The notes under the pieces were generated by a model. The model was not told the origin of the DNA and ran no database searches. It saw only the letters and a program-made list of their open reading frames with translations. Both the position numbers and the translations under genes were made by a program. Of a stretch of DNA of 64,000 nt, positions 55,264 to 63,179 are shown piece by piece. How positions within the stretch are numbered: the first letter of the stretch is position 1; every line of letters starts with the position of its first letter. The stretch spans positions 1 to 64,000 of the forward strand of contig NZ_JAAXKY010000022.1 of NCBI RefSeq assembly GCF_012911925.1, written 5' to 3'. Origin of the DNA: Pseudonocardia xinjiangensis (GTDB taxonomy: Bacteria; Actinomycetota; Actinomycetes; Mycobacteriales; Pseudonocardiaceae).

Positions 55264-55700
55264 TTACGGGCGAACGCGGATGATCGTCTTCCCCTCGAAA
55301 ACCAGATCGACCCGGCCGACGTCCTCCAGCGAGTCGTTCTGAATGTGGACGAACTCCTGCGCGCCGAAGTCGAGCGCCGTCCGCCGGTCGGCAGCACGTC
55401 CGGTACCGATGACGTAGGCACCCGCCTCACGCGCGAGCTGCGTCACCATCGATCCGACTCCACCGGCCGCACCGTGCACGAGAACGCTCTGCCCCACCTG
55501 GACGCGGCCGTGCACGAACAACCCTGCCACGCGGCCAGACCCGAGATCGGCAGGCTCGCGCCCACCCTGAAATCAACGTCGCCCGGCAGCGGCGCGAGGT
55601 TACGCGCCTCGACGGCAACATACTCCGCCAGCGTGCCGTCGCGAGTCCAATCCGTGAGCCCGAACACCCGCTGACCCACCGACAGCACCGTCGTGCCATA
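55264..55700 (-). pseudogene. MDR-family gene remnant with internal deletion
   Basis: Leftward: YGTTVLSVGQRVFGLTDWTR, VEARNLAPLPGDVDF, then a frame change at AAWQG, LFVHGRVQVGQSVLVHGAAG, LDFGAQEFVHIQNDSLEDVG, and DLVF joined directly to EGKTIIRVRP. Compared with 33530-34444, about the first 75 residues are missing and roughly 90 codons between DLVFDVIGGD and KGKTIIRVRP are deleted in frame. Confidence 0.8.
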
Positions 55701-55726
55701 GCGGTCTCGCAGCGCTGCGGCTCTGT

Positions 55727-55766
55727 GTGAATCTTAGAGTCGCAGCGCTGCGACTCTAAGATTCAC
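55727..55766. terminator. Perfect 40-base palindrome at the msrB stop
   Basis: The 20-base arm 55727-55746 (GTGAATCTTAGAGTCGCAGC) is repeated exactly inverted at 55747-55766. The msrB stop codon (55756-55758) lies inside it. With no spacer it could form a long hairpin that ends msrB transcription, or a cruciform. A partial third copy of the arm's inner part (CGCAGCGCTGCGGCTCT) lies directly to the left. Confidence 0.75.
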
Positions 55767-56250
55767 TTACGCTGGCCGGCGGGTCCTCGGTGTCAACCTC
55801 TTTATCGGCGCCGAATAGCTCGCGGTACTCACCGTACCCTTCGCGCACTAGGTCAGCTAGGGGCACGAACCGCAGTGCGGCGGAGTTGAGGCAGTAACGG
55901 CGCCCACCCCTGTCGCGCGGACCATCATCGAAGACGTGTCCCAAATGACTGTCTCCATGAGCGGATCGAACCTCGACCCTGCTCATCCCGTAGCTCCGGT
56001 CGTCGCGCTCCGCCACATTGCGCTGGACGATCGGCTTTGTGAAGCTCGGCCAGCCCGTATGGCTATCGTACTTGTCGATAGAAGCAAAGAGCGGCTCCCC
56101 GGACACGATGTCCACGTAGATGCCCGGCTCCTTGTTGTCCCAATAATCATTACTGAAGGCGCGTTCGGTTGCGCCCTCTTGGGTGACACGGAACTGCTCA
56201 GAGGTCAATCGCGCGATGGCCTCTGGCGATTTACCGTACTTCGACTCCAA
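55756..56250 (-). CDS. msrB: Peptide methionine (R)-S-oxide reductase
   Basis: A 164-residue MsrB, which reduces the R-epimer of methionine sulfoxide and complements Msr[21 protein letters not shown] at 51-70, [17 protein letters not shown] and [12 protein letters not shown] with catalytic Cys120 are the family motifs. The zinc CxxC pairs are absent, as in the zinc-less subgroup. GGAGGAG lies 5 bases before TTG 56250, preferred to the upstream ATG 56307. An operator-like dyad lies about 155 bases upstream (56403). Its last codons overlap a perfect palindrome. Confidence 0.9.
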   Translation of the reverse strand: MESKYGKSPEAIARLTSEQFRVTQEGATERAFSNDYWDNKEPGIYVDIVSGEPLFASIDKYDSHTGWPSFTKPIVQRNVAERDDRSYGMSRVEVRSAHGDSHLGHVFDDGPRDRGGRRYCLNSAALRFVPLADLVREGYGEYRELFGADKEVDTEDPPASVSES

Positions 56251-56402
56251 GTCATCTCCTCCGTTTTCGCTATAGCTGGCACCGCGATGATGGATGCACC
56301 TGGCCAACCAGAGATCGGCTGCCCAAACAGGTTAGATAGACCTCACCCCCCTCCTGATCGCAACCGCTGCCTGCTAGGTGGCAGGCGGCCGGCCAGCTCG
56401 AC

Positions 56403-56418
56403 TGGACCGTCTAGTCTG
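56403..56418 (-). promoter_or_regulatory. Operator-like dyad upstream of msrB
   Basis: On the plus strand it reads TGGACC-GTCT-AGTCTG, a two-mismatch form of the regulon dyad; leftward it is CAGACT-AGAC-GGTCCA. No TTGACA overlaps it. Confidence 0.4.
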
Positions 56419-56419
56419 A

Positions 56420-56600
56420 CTATAGAGCGGGCATGTAGCGGGCGTCGAGGCCCTCGCCCGCGGTGACCCCGCCGACCTCCTCCGCCGCAACGCCGCCCGC
56501 GAGGCCGGCGTCGACCGCGATCTGCTTGAGCGGGGGTCTCGAGGGCCACCTTGACGATGTTGGCGCCGGTGGCCTCGTCGCCGTGTCCAGGCCCGGGTTC
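56420..56600 (-). pseudogene. Chaperonin GroEL C-terminal fragment
   Basis: Leftward frames give GDEATGANIVKVALETP, then after a one-base shift LKQIAVDAGLAGGVAAEEVG and GEGLDAR. This matches the intermediate/equatorial hinge of GroEL (GANIVRVALEAPLKQIA...NAGLEGGVVAEKV). Everything else is missing. Confidence 0.65.
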
Positions 56601-56873
56601 CCGAACGGGCCGCTGGCAGGACCCAAAGGGTCTGGACGAGGCCCCAGCTCGGCATCGAGCGGGACGTGCGAGCCGCCTCCCCCCGGCCGCAGGAGTTGAG
56701 GCTGGCTTTCGACGCGCGCCGAGCAAGGCCGTATCACTCAGCTCGTCGCCTTCACCGAGCGTCGCCCGACCCTCGGTATCGGACGGCACGGTCCGATGTT
56801 TGCCACGCCCCCTGATCGCTCGACAGGCGGGAACTCGCGCTACTCCCATTGTTCGGTGAAAGGAGTGATCGCG

Positions 56874-56951
56874 ATGCTAATGCGTACCGACCCGTTCCGA
56901 GAGTTTGACCGGCTGAAAGGCTCCGCCGTGCCGTGGCCGTGGCTCAGCTGA
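56874..56951 (+). pseudogene. Small heat shock protein (Hsp20) N-terminal fragment
   Basis: TGAAAGGAGTGATCGCG precedes ATG 56874. The product MLMRTDPFREFDRLKG matches the start of actinobacterial Hsp20 proteins (MLMRTDPFRELDRL) and stops after 25 codons; the alpha-crystallin domain is absent. A complete ribosome-binding site is kept. Confidence 0.65.
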
Positions 56952-57021
56952 TGGAGGGCATCGCCCCCTCGGTGAGCTTCAGGCGGGATGAAATGTTCAT
57001 GTTGATGACCACCGCCACGAT

Positions 57022-57459
57022 CTACAGCAGGTGAAACAGGTCGGGCTGCCCGAGCACGCGGGCGTGGCGCAGCATCGACATCACGGGCACGATCCCGGAT
57101 TCAGCGGCCACCCCGAGGGCGGGTTGTCGGTACCAGGCGAAGTGGCCGCCGATCGGCCCCCGCACCTTGAGCACGTCTCCCACTTCGACAGCCTCGCGGA
57201 GGAAGCCCGAGACCTCACCGCCCGGGAGGATCTCGACGGTGATCTCGATCTCCGGCGAACCCGACGGCGCGGTGGCAATCGAGTACGTCCGCTGCGCCCG
57301 GTACCCGCCGGGTGCGGTCAGGCGGACGATGAAGTGCTGCCCGGCCCGGGATGCAAATACCTTCAGATTGAAGGTCTTGGCGGTGGGGGTCTCCTGACGG
57401 ACCTGGACGACCGTGGCCGTCTGCCACGGCCCGGGCGGCTCGACGGCTGCGGTGGTCAC
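57022..57459 (-). pseudogene. FAD/NAD(P) reductase copy, 3' truncated
   Basis: A 145-residue copy of the first 60 percent of the reductase at 11502-12221: GPWQTATVVQVRQETPTAKT, AQRTYSIATAPSG with [44 protein letters not shown]. It ends shortly after the start of the NAD(P) domain (LFHLL-stop), without the GS and C-terminal motifs. Confidence 0.8.
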
Positions 57460-57474
57460 CAACCCCCTGGTGGC

Positions 57475-57727
57475 GGCGCGGGGGACCGCCGTGGATGTCG
57501 TTCGAGGGCGCGCCGTTGACGTCACACGCGGCCCAGGCCTTCACTCCGGAAGGACCCTGAAGTGCGATCTCGAGGGTCTGGTCGGTGTGCCTCGCTGGCG
57601 TGAACGCTTCGCCATGTTGGACCGAGATGTCCGTACTCGCGTCGTCGTGCGCGGGAGGCCGTCGTGAGTCGAGCACGCCGCGACGCCGGGCGGCGAAGCC
57701 CTTCGTTAAGAGCGTGAACAGATTCAA
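57475..57727 (-). pseudogene. Molybdopterin oxidoreductase remnant with central deletion
   Basis: Leftward the frame reads LLTKGFAARRRGVLDSRRPP, later KAWAACDVNGAPSNDIHGGP, which join the start and the cofactor loop of the sulfite oxidase-like proteins; the segment with the molybdenum cysteine is deleted. It lies directly before the truncated reductase copy, so gene order of the 12 kb operon is kept. Confidence 0.75.
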
Positions 57728-57734
57728 CTCGCCA

Positions 57735-57890
57735 CCCTTGGTGCGAACCCGATGAGGGCCAGCCGGACCCCGATGCCGCCGATCGCCACTGCCATCGGAC
57801 GCGAGGTGCGCGCCGCCGGGAGAGCAGGTGGTCGCCCGCTAGGCGGCCATGTCGCGGTGGCGAGCCCTGGGGGTCGGTCCGAGCGTCGAG
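57735..57890 (-). pseudogene. TetR regulator C-terminal remnant
   Basis: Reading leftward, GGCTCGCCACCGCGACATGG, GGGCGACCACCTGCTCTC, ATGGCAGTGGCGATCGGC and GGGTTCGCACCAAGGGTGG follow the plus strand of 33090-33237 almost base for base, the remnant of a TetR C-terminus. It runs straight into the start of the molybdopterin gene remnant; the operator and promoter found at 33265 have been deleted here. Confidence 0.6.
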
Positions 57891-57949
57891 ATCAGCCCAC
57901 TCCGGCGCTGGATCCGGTCCGGCAGCGACGTAGGACTCCCCATTCGCGG

Positions 57950-58080
57950 AACGCGGCGTTTACGAGGGGGCCGGGCTGGCTCCGCGCTGTCCGGGACTCT
58001 ACTGGTGCCGGCGTCATACTGGCCAGGGTAGGCGCGGACCGCATACGCCGAGGGAACGGCCAGCAAATCCCCTCGCATGA
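57950..58080 (-). pseudogene. N-terminal fragment of a molybdopterin oxidoreductase gene
   Basis: Leftward, RGFAGRSLGVCGPRLPWP and, in another frame, PGQYDAGTSRVPDSAEPA align with TRGFTGRSRGARDSRLPPGQ and YDAGTNWPVLHVEPTP of copy 1. It is the sixth trace of this gene family in the window. Confidence 0.5.
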
Positions 58081-58214
58081 GAATTACGAGTACTCATCTC
58101 CGGTCCTCGCCGATTTACGGCCGCAGCAGCACCCGACTCGCGGCCGGCCTGCCTCAGCCTCGGCAGGTCGGCCTTTCAAGTCTGGCTGGTGATGGGGCTT
58201 CCAGAGCCTGAATG

Positions 58215-58874
58215 TCAGCTTGCTGCGCCGGATGCGCTTTTCCGCTGTGGCGCGAGCGCCTCCACATTGCGGATCGCGAGGTCCAGCGCCAGCGCTATCG
58301 GCTGCGCGGTTCGTCCGGCTTGCGAGAGGAGGTGGCCGCCTTGGTAGGCCGCCATGATCCCGGTGGCGAGTTCTGCCACGTCGGCCTCGGTATCGAGTTC
58401 GCCGCGATCCTGCATCCGGCGGAGCCCGGCAGCGAGATACGACTCCCAGCTCCGGAACGTGGCATTGATCAGGATCCGGGCCGGCTCGGAGCGATCCGCG
58501 AGCTCACTAGCGAGCGAGCCGATCTCGCAGCCGTGCGCTCCGTGGCGTTCCTCGACGAAACTAACGACGGCATCGCGCCATCGCCGCAAGCCCTGCAGCG
58601 AGCTGAGTTGTTCGAGGTGGGGCTCTTGCCGCTCCATCACCCGCGCGGTCTGCATCTTGATCACCGCGGTGACCAGAGCGTCCTTGTCGTCAAAGTAGTG
58701 GTAGAGCTGCGACTTGCTGGTACCGGAGGCCTCGATCACCTGGTCCATGGTCGTGCCGGCGACCCCGTTGGCGTGCATGAGATCGGCCGCGGCGCGGACG
58801 ATGCGCTCGCGGGTGAGAGCGCCGCGGGCGGTCAGGCGCCGCCGCGCGGGAGGCTCGGCTCTGGCACTCGTCAC
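58215..58874 (-). CDS. TetR/AcrR-family transcriptional regulator
   Basis: A 219-residue regulator, recent paralogue of that at 9030. Helix-turn-helix TTMDQVIEASGTSKSQLYHY near residue 40-59, followed by FDDKDALVTAVIKMQTARVM; the ligand domain keeps GCEIGSLASELADRSEPAR and ATGIMAAYQGGHLLSQAG. GTG 58874 follows TAGGAT by 7 bases, so its message is probably leaderless. A dyad TGGAAT-ACTT-AGTCTA lies about 50 bases upstream (58925-58940), suited to autoregulation. Confidence 0.9.
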   Translation of the reverse strand: MTSARAEPPARRRLTARGALTRERIVRAAADLMHANGVAGTTMDQVIEASGTSKSQLYHYFDDKDALVTAVIKMQTARVMERQEPHLEQLSSLQGLRRWRDAVVSFVEERHGAHGCEIGSLASELADRSEPARILINATFRSWESYLAAGLRRMQDRGELDTEADVAELATGIMAAYQGGHLLSQAGRTAQPIALALDLAIRNVEALAPQRKSASGAAS

Positions 58875-58881
58875 GGAGGCG

Positions 58882-58940
58882 ATCCTATCTCGACAACTTG
58901 ACTCTTCGTCCTGGCGAGATAATCTGGAATACTTAGTCTA
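58882..58940 (-). promoter_or_regulatory. tetR promoter region: -10 and operator-like dyad
   Basis: Read leftward, TAGACT-AAGT-ATTCCA occupies 58940-58925 and TAGGAT 58887-58882, 7 bases before GTG 58874. The dyad is placed where a bound repressor could block its own transcription. Confidence 0.5.
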
Positions 58941-59121
58941 GAGGACGCGGTGGTGGCTGAACGTCACAGCACGCCCGACACGCCGTTCGAGCCCGATCGA
59001 TGTCGAAGGGTTGCCGGACGTCTCACGCCTTGAACCTGCAGTTCTTTGCGCCGCCCGCCTTCTCTGGGCATACTCGAGACGGCAGTGAGAGACACGCGGC
59101 GCTGACGCCAACTAGATATAG

Positions 59122-59137
59122 TGGACTAGTTAGTCAA
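59122..59137 (+). promoter_or_regulatory. Operator-like dyad before the ctaD fragment
   Basis: TGGACT-AGTT-AGTCAA keeps the left arm and four of six bases of the right arm. The ctaD fragment starts about 10 bases later. Confidence 0.45.
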
Positions 59138-59145
59138 GTGTAAGA

Positions 59146-59475
59146 TGATGGCGGCACCTTGGGCAAGGTCCACCTCTGGCTGACGTTCGTCGGCCTCCAC
59201 CTGACGTTCCCGGTGCAGCACTGGCTGGTTGCCAAGCGCATGCCCGCCGCCTACGCCGACAACCTGCCCGCCGACGAATTCACCGCGCCCAACATGATCT
59301 CCTCGATCGGCGCGTCACCCTCGGGGCCTCCACGCTGCGTTCATCTGGAACGTCTTCCGCACTACGGGCGGGTGGTCACGGTGGGCACCCGTGGGGCTTC
59401 GGCGACTCACTGGAGTTGGGCCACGAGCTGCCCGCCGCCGCGGCACAACTTCACCGAGCTGCCGCGGATCCCACG
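59146..59475 (+). pseudogene. ctaD (cytochrome c oxidase subunit I) C-terminal fragment
   Basis: The frame reads LGKVHLWLTFVGLHLTFPVQ, MPAAYADNLPADEFTAPNMI, then after frame changes YGRVVTV and [18 protein letters not shown], parallel to the last 150 residues of the intact ctaD at 52722. Several frameshifts, no haem ligands. Confidence 0.8.
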
Positions 59476-59860
59476 ATCACGCCATTCGTTGCGGTACGCG
59501 TTGTAGTCGGCCCGGCGGCATTCTGCACAGGGACGGTGCGCCGCGGCGAACGAGACGGCTTCGTCATACAAGTAGAGGGCGTGTAGTGATGCGGCCGCCA
59601 ATGCTCACGCCAGTGGCCGCGGAACTGGAGCGCACATGTGATCCAGGGGTCGCACGCATAGAAGCGGACAATTTTCACCCCGCTATAGAGAATACCCCGC
59701 TTGCCTGCCCGGACACCAACGAAGCCGGATCGACTCGATGTCGCCCGTCGGCGTCAGACGGTTGCGGCCCGGCATCATCTTGTGCTCGTGCAGCGGCAGC
59801 ATCGACACACGGTGCCCGATCCAGAGGAGCAAGCGGCAGGGGGGTCAGCACGCGTTCCTC
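59455..59860 (-). pseudogene. Uncharacterised-family gene with RPCAECRR motif, frameshifted
   Basis: Leftward: NRLTPTGDIESIRLR, GILYSGVKIVRFYACDPWIT, CALQFRGHWRE, then in the next frame YLYDEAVSFAAAHRPCAECR and RADYNAYRNEW. The CxxCRR knuckle after an AxAAGHRP-type segment is the signature of a small uncharacterised bacterial family that I recognise only by pattern. One clear frameshift lies near 59600. It is antisense to and partly overlaps the end of the ctaD fragment. Confidence 0.5.
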
Positions 59861-60161
59861 GCCGCACCCTGCACCTGGCAAGCCGGCCTACATATCAGGC
59901 CATGACACCATGGATAAGCATCCGCCTCAGATGGGCGCCGTTGTCCCCACCGGTTTATGAACTGAGGTCGAGTCACCTCCACCTCCACCTCCACCTGCGC
60001 CCGCTCCTATCAAACCGCGACCATGATGTGCGCGTCCCGATCGGGACGCCGTGCATAGCTCAAGCCAATACCACGAAGGAGCCGATGGTGGCTGTCGCGT
60101 CAGCGTCGGTTTTTGTTGGTCAGCAGACGCCGTTTCTCTTGATCGATCGCCGAGCCGAGCG
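59861..60161. other. Intergenic with short hexamer repeat
   Basis: No gene recognised. CACCTC is repeated four times at 59974-59997 (last copy CACCTG). Confidence 0.4.
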
Positions 60162-60815
60162 TCACATCTGGTCGGCGTCGGCGGTCGATCCCGATGCATG
60201 CCCGCGGACGCGGTCCAGTGCCATGTCTAAAGCAATCTCCATCGGCCTCACGTCGCGCTCCGCCTGGGCGAGCAGGTAACCGCCCTGCACGGCAGCCATT
60301 ATCCCCGTGGCCAGCCATCCGGGGTCAGCGTCCGGACCTAGCTCGCCGGTCTCACGCATCCGCGCGAGCCCGGCGGCGAGCAGGGCCTTCCAGGTACGAA
60401 AGTGGGCAGCCAACGCGACTCGCGACTCCTCGTCCCGATCAGCGAGTTCGTTCGCCAGTGAGCCCAGCTCACAGCCGTATGCACCGTTACGGAGGGCGTT
60501 GCGCTGCACTATCGCGTCTCGCCAGAGTTCGAGCCCGCGTAAGGAGCTCAACCGCTCCAGCCGCCGGCGCTGCCGCTCAAGCACCCGACTGGCTTGCAAT
60601 GAGATGACCTCACGCACCACGGCGTCTTTGTCACTGAAATGCTGGTAGAGCTGCGACTTACTGGTGCCACTGGCCACCCGGACGTCATCCATGGTCGTTG
60701 CAGCCACGCCCTTGGCGTACATCAGATCTGCAGCAGCCTGCAGGATACGCGCTCGGGTGGCCGCGCCGCGCGCAGTAAGTCGCGGCGACTGACCCCCGCC
60801 GTCCGCATGCGCCAC
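60162..60815 (-). CDS. TetR/AcrR-family transcriptional regulator
   Basis: A 217-residue regulator related to, but clearly diverged from, those at 9030 and 58215. LTARGAATRARILQAAADLM, TTMDDVRVASGTSKSQLYQH and FSDKDAVVREVISLQ form the DNA-binding part; GCELGSLANELADRDEESR and LATGIMAAVQGGYLLAQAER the ligand part. GTG 60815 follows TAACCT by 8 bases and lacks a Shine-Dalgarno site, consistent with a leaderless message; longer starts (ATG 60866, 60941) add sequence without homology. A TGGACT half site lies at 60899. Confidence 0.85.
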   Translation of the reverse strand: MAHADGGGQSPRLTARGAATRARILQAAADLMYAKGVAATTMDDVRVASGTSKSQLYQHFSDKDAVVREVISLQASRVLERQRRRLERLSSLRGLELWRDAIVQRNALRNGAYGCELGSLANELADRDEESRVALAAHFRTWKALLAAGLARMRETGELGPDADPGWLATGIMAAVQGGYLLAQAERDVRPMEIALDMALDRVRGHASGSTADADQM

Positions 60816-61252
60816 AAGAAGGGAGGTTACCAAGCAAGGGTGCAGCAGAACAGTCATTCTGAACATTGGGTCCAACTGCAGCAGCCCGCGCTGATTCGTG
60901 GACTTGACCAACGAAGGGGCGCGCGGACGGCCCCCGTGCATGTGGGTCGGATCTGCGCCTCCGACCGGCGGGAACCAGCCCCCAACGATTTCCCACCACG
61001 CCGGACGGCCGGGGTCAACCCTGGTGACCTTCGGCCCCTGGCGCCATGCACGTCTTGGTAGTCAGCACTCGACCGAACGCTGCGGACGCATGATTACCCG
61101 CCGAGCCAGCCGCCGTCTTGCGGGCTGAACCGGACATACACGGAGGGGCGCGAAATCCGCGAGTCGCTCCTGCGCGGATCAACTTGATTCAAGATCAAGC
61201 TCAGGTCATCGCATACAGTGGCCTGGGTACCGCGTCACGTCGCTGTTTGCAT
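60816..61252. other. Intergenic, no recognised gene
   Basis: Between two leftward TetR loci. One half operator (TGGACTTGAC at about 60899-60908) is the only feature noted. Confidence 0.35.
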
Positions 61253-61669
61253 CTAAGCCAACGGCTCGGCGAAGTATCGAACATGCTCGAGAGCCATGTC
61301 GAATGCGAGCTCCATCGGCCGCACGCTCCGCGCAGCCCGGGCAAGCAAATAGCCACCCTCAACGGCCGCGATGATCCCCGTGGCCAGCGCGGCGGGATCG
61401 GCCTCAGGCCGCAACTCGCCCCGCTCCCGCATCCGGCTCAGGCCAGCCATGAGACAGAAGTACCAGGTCCGAAGCGACACATCCGGCAAGCTGCTGCGCT
61501 CGGGGTCCGTACGGCCAACCGACTCACCCGCCGCGGTGCCCTCTCCCACGCGGTCGTCATAGCGCTCCCGCACCCTACGCACGACGACGTCACGCCAGCG
61601 CTCGAGTGACTCGAGGGAGTCGAGGCGCAGCGGGTACGGTTCCTGCTCGAAGAACTCCCATGACCTCAA
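61253..61669 (-). pseudogene. TetR-family ligand-binding domain without HTH
   Basis: A 138-residue open frame: LDSLESLERWRDVVVRRVRE, LMAGLSRMRERGELRPEADP, LATGIIAAVEGGYLLARAA, MELAFDMALEHVRYFAEPLA. This is the complete C-terminal domain of the local TetR family, but the first 60-70 residues with the helix-turn-helix are missing and no TetR N-terminus is found upstream. The frame is open, so a truncated dimerising protein is conceivable, yet a start with a ribosome-binding site is not evident. Confidence 0.7.
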
Positions 61670-62344
61670 GCTCGATCACCCTGGTTGTCCATGTGCCAAT
61701 CTCTGACCTGTAGCTGCAGGGTGCGAATGAGCCGAGCAAGGCCGGTGGTCCCGAGCTGCCGCTCGGCGACTCCCCTCCGACCGTATCGGCTCCGAACAGG
61801 AGTGGCTTTCAACCAATCCGAGTCCGGGAGGGCCGTCGAGCGACAAGCGGTGCCGCACGGCAACTGCATGCGTGGTCCCTCTGGAGCATCGCGACCAGAC
61901 ACACTACGACAACTCGTTGGCCCCTGCACTCGACCAACGCCGTCGGCGAGGAATTTCGGTGCCGGCCGAAGGGAACTAGACCGGTACCTGCACCGCTTAA
62001 TTGCCCGCGCGGCGCGCCAAGGTAGGGCAGCCTCTTGCATCAACCGCAGAATCAGATCTGCTGTGCCGATCCGGCGCCATCTTTGATGGAAGACGACGGA
62101 CCTCCCCTGCCGACGAGGTGGCCACTGCGAAATCATTCGTCTCAGGGATGGTTCCGCCACTGCCAGACCGCTCGCTGCGGACGGCGCCGGACGGGGGTAG
62201 GTCTGGCCATAGCCGGCCAGCTCGCTGCGTGCCGAGTCGAATTCCCCCAAGCGTTGACCTTAAGAGGCGGGAGCTGTCTTCATGACTACTGTCGGCGCTG
62301 CACTGTGTGACATATGCGCCACCGACCGGGGGCAACATTCTGCG
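61670..62344. other. Gene-poor stretch
   Basis: A leftward segment at about 61760-61680 (GTTGLARLIRTLQLQVRDWH) looks coding-like but is isolated. Nothing else recognised in 675 bases. Confidence 0.35.
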
Positions 62345-62407
62345 TCGCAGCCCTCGCAGCCCTCGCAGCCCTCGCAGCCCTCGCAGCCCTCGCAGCCCTC
62401 GCAGCCG
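62345..62407. repeat. Seven tandem copies of a 9-base unit
   Basis: TCGCAGCCC is repeated seven times without interruption; only the last base of the last copy differs. In one plus frame it would encode Gln-Pro-Ser repeats, but no gene is supported. It lies 50 bases downstream (leftward) of the orphan regulon promoter at 62459-62492. Confidence 0.9.
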
Positions 62408-62442
62408 TCGACGCGCGGCGGCACCTCGCCTCCTCCCAAGAC

Positions 62443-62492
62443 TGGACCAACTAGTCATAGAATTACTGAGAGAGCTCGGACTGTCAAGTCCA
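62443..62492 (-). promoter_or_regulatory. Orphan regulon promoter with operator, plus a second dyad
   Basis: Read leftward, TGGACT-TGAC-AGTCCG (62492-62477) contains TTGACA (62487-62482); after 17 bases AATTCT (62464-62459) could serve as a -10. A second dyad TGGACC-AACT-AGTCAT lies at 62443-62458 on the plus strand. No intact gene follows leftward for 800 bases. Confidence 0.55.
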
Positions 62493-63179
62493 GTATCAGA
62501 GCGCTGATGCTGGTCTCGAAGACTGGAGGCGTGTCTGCACGCCGGGCTCGTTGGCCCCCAGTGGCGATCCTGCTGTTGGTTCCCGACCGGACCGGCAACC
62601 AACAGCCGACGCAGCCGGGCCGGCGTCGCTCAAATCGTCAGGGTATGCGGTTGTGTCGCGGGGGGCGTAGCCGCCTCAAGCGAGACTCACGGGACTGTCC
62701 ATCGAGCACTTGGTAGCAGAGTCGCCAGTGCGCGCCATGACGTGTCGAGGCGACCTACATGGACATCCCGGAACTCGCCCACCTGGGCACAGACACGCTC
62801 GGTGGCTCGCGCGCCGTGTCTGCTGCTCCCCGCTGGCAAGAGGTGCAGCCCCCACCCTCCCTCGATGCCCGAACGCAACCTCTGCAGAGAGATTCGGCCG
62901 ATCCGGCTTCATCGCTTAGAGATTACCCGCGACGGCCCCGCAGCCGACTGTTCGCCCAATGGACGATAAGGTTCATTCGCCTAGAGCTTCTAGCGGACGA
63001 TGCAGTCCATACTTCGCGTTCGAGATCCATCTGCAGGGTTGTGACTGATCTTGACCCGGCCTCGGCGCCGGAAGCTCCTGATCATCGACTGAAAGCCAGC
63101 CGAAGCGTGTTCTAGATGTACTGATCGGAGACGTTGGTCGAGATTGTGTGACGACACGAGCTGATTGATCTTGTGAGGG
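62493..63179. other. Gene-poor stretch before the IS481
   Basis: About 690 bases with no recognised family on either strand and no further dyads. Confidence 0.35.

Noticed and set aside
59974-59997. CACCTC hexamer repeat as a regulatory element
   Set aside because: Only four units, no neighbouring promoter or gene start.
62345-62407. Tandem repeat considered as a CRISPR array or a repeat protein
   Set aside because: The unit is 9 bases with no spacers and no cas genes; the encoded Gln-Pro-Ser or Arg-Ser-Pro runs are not part of a supported gene.
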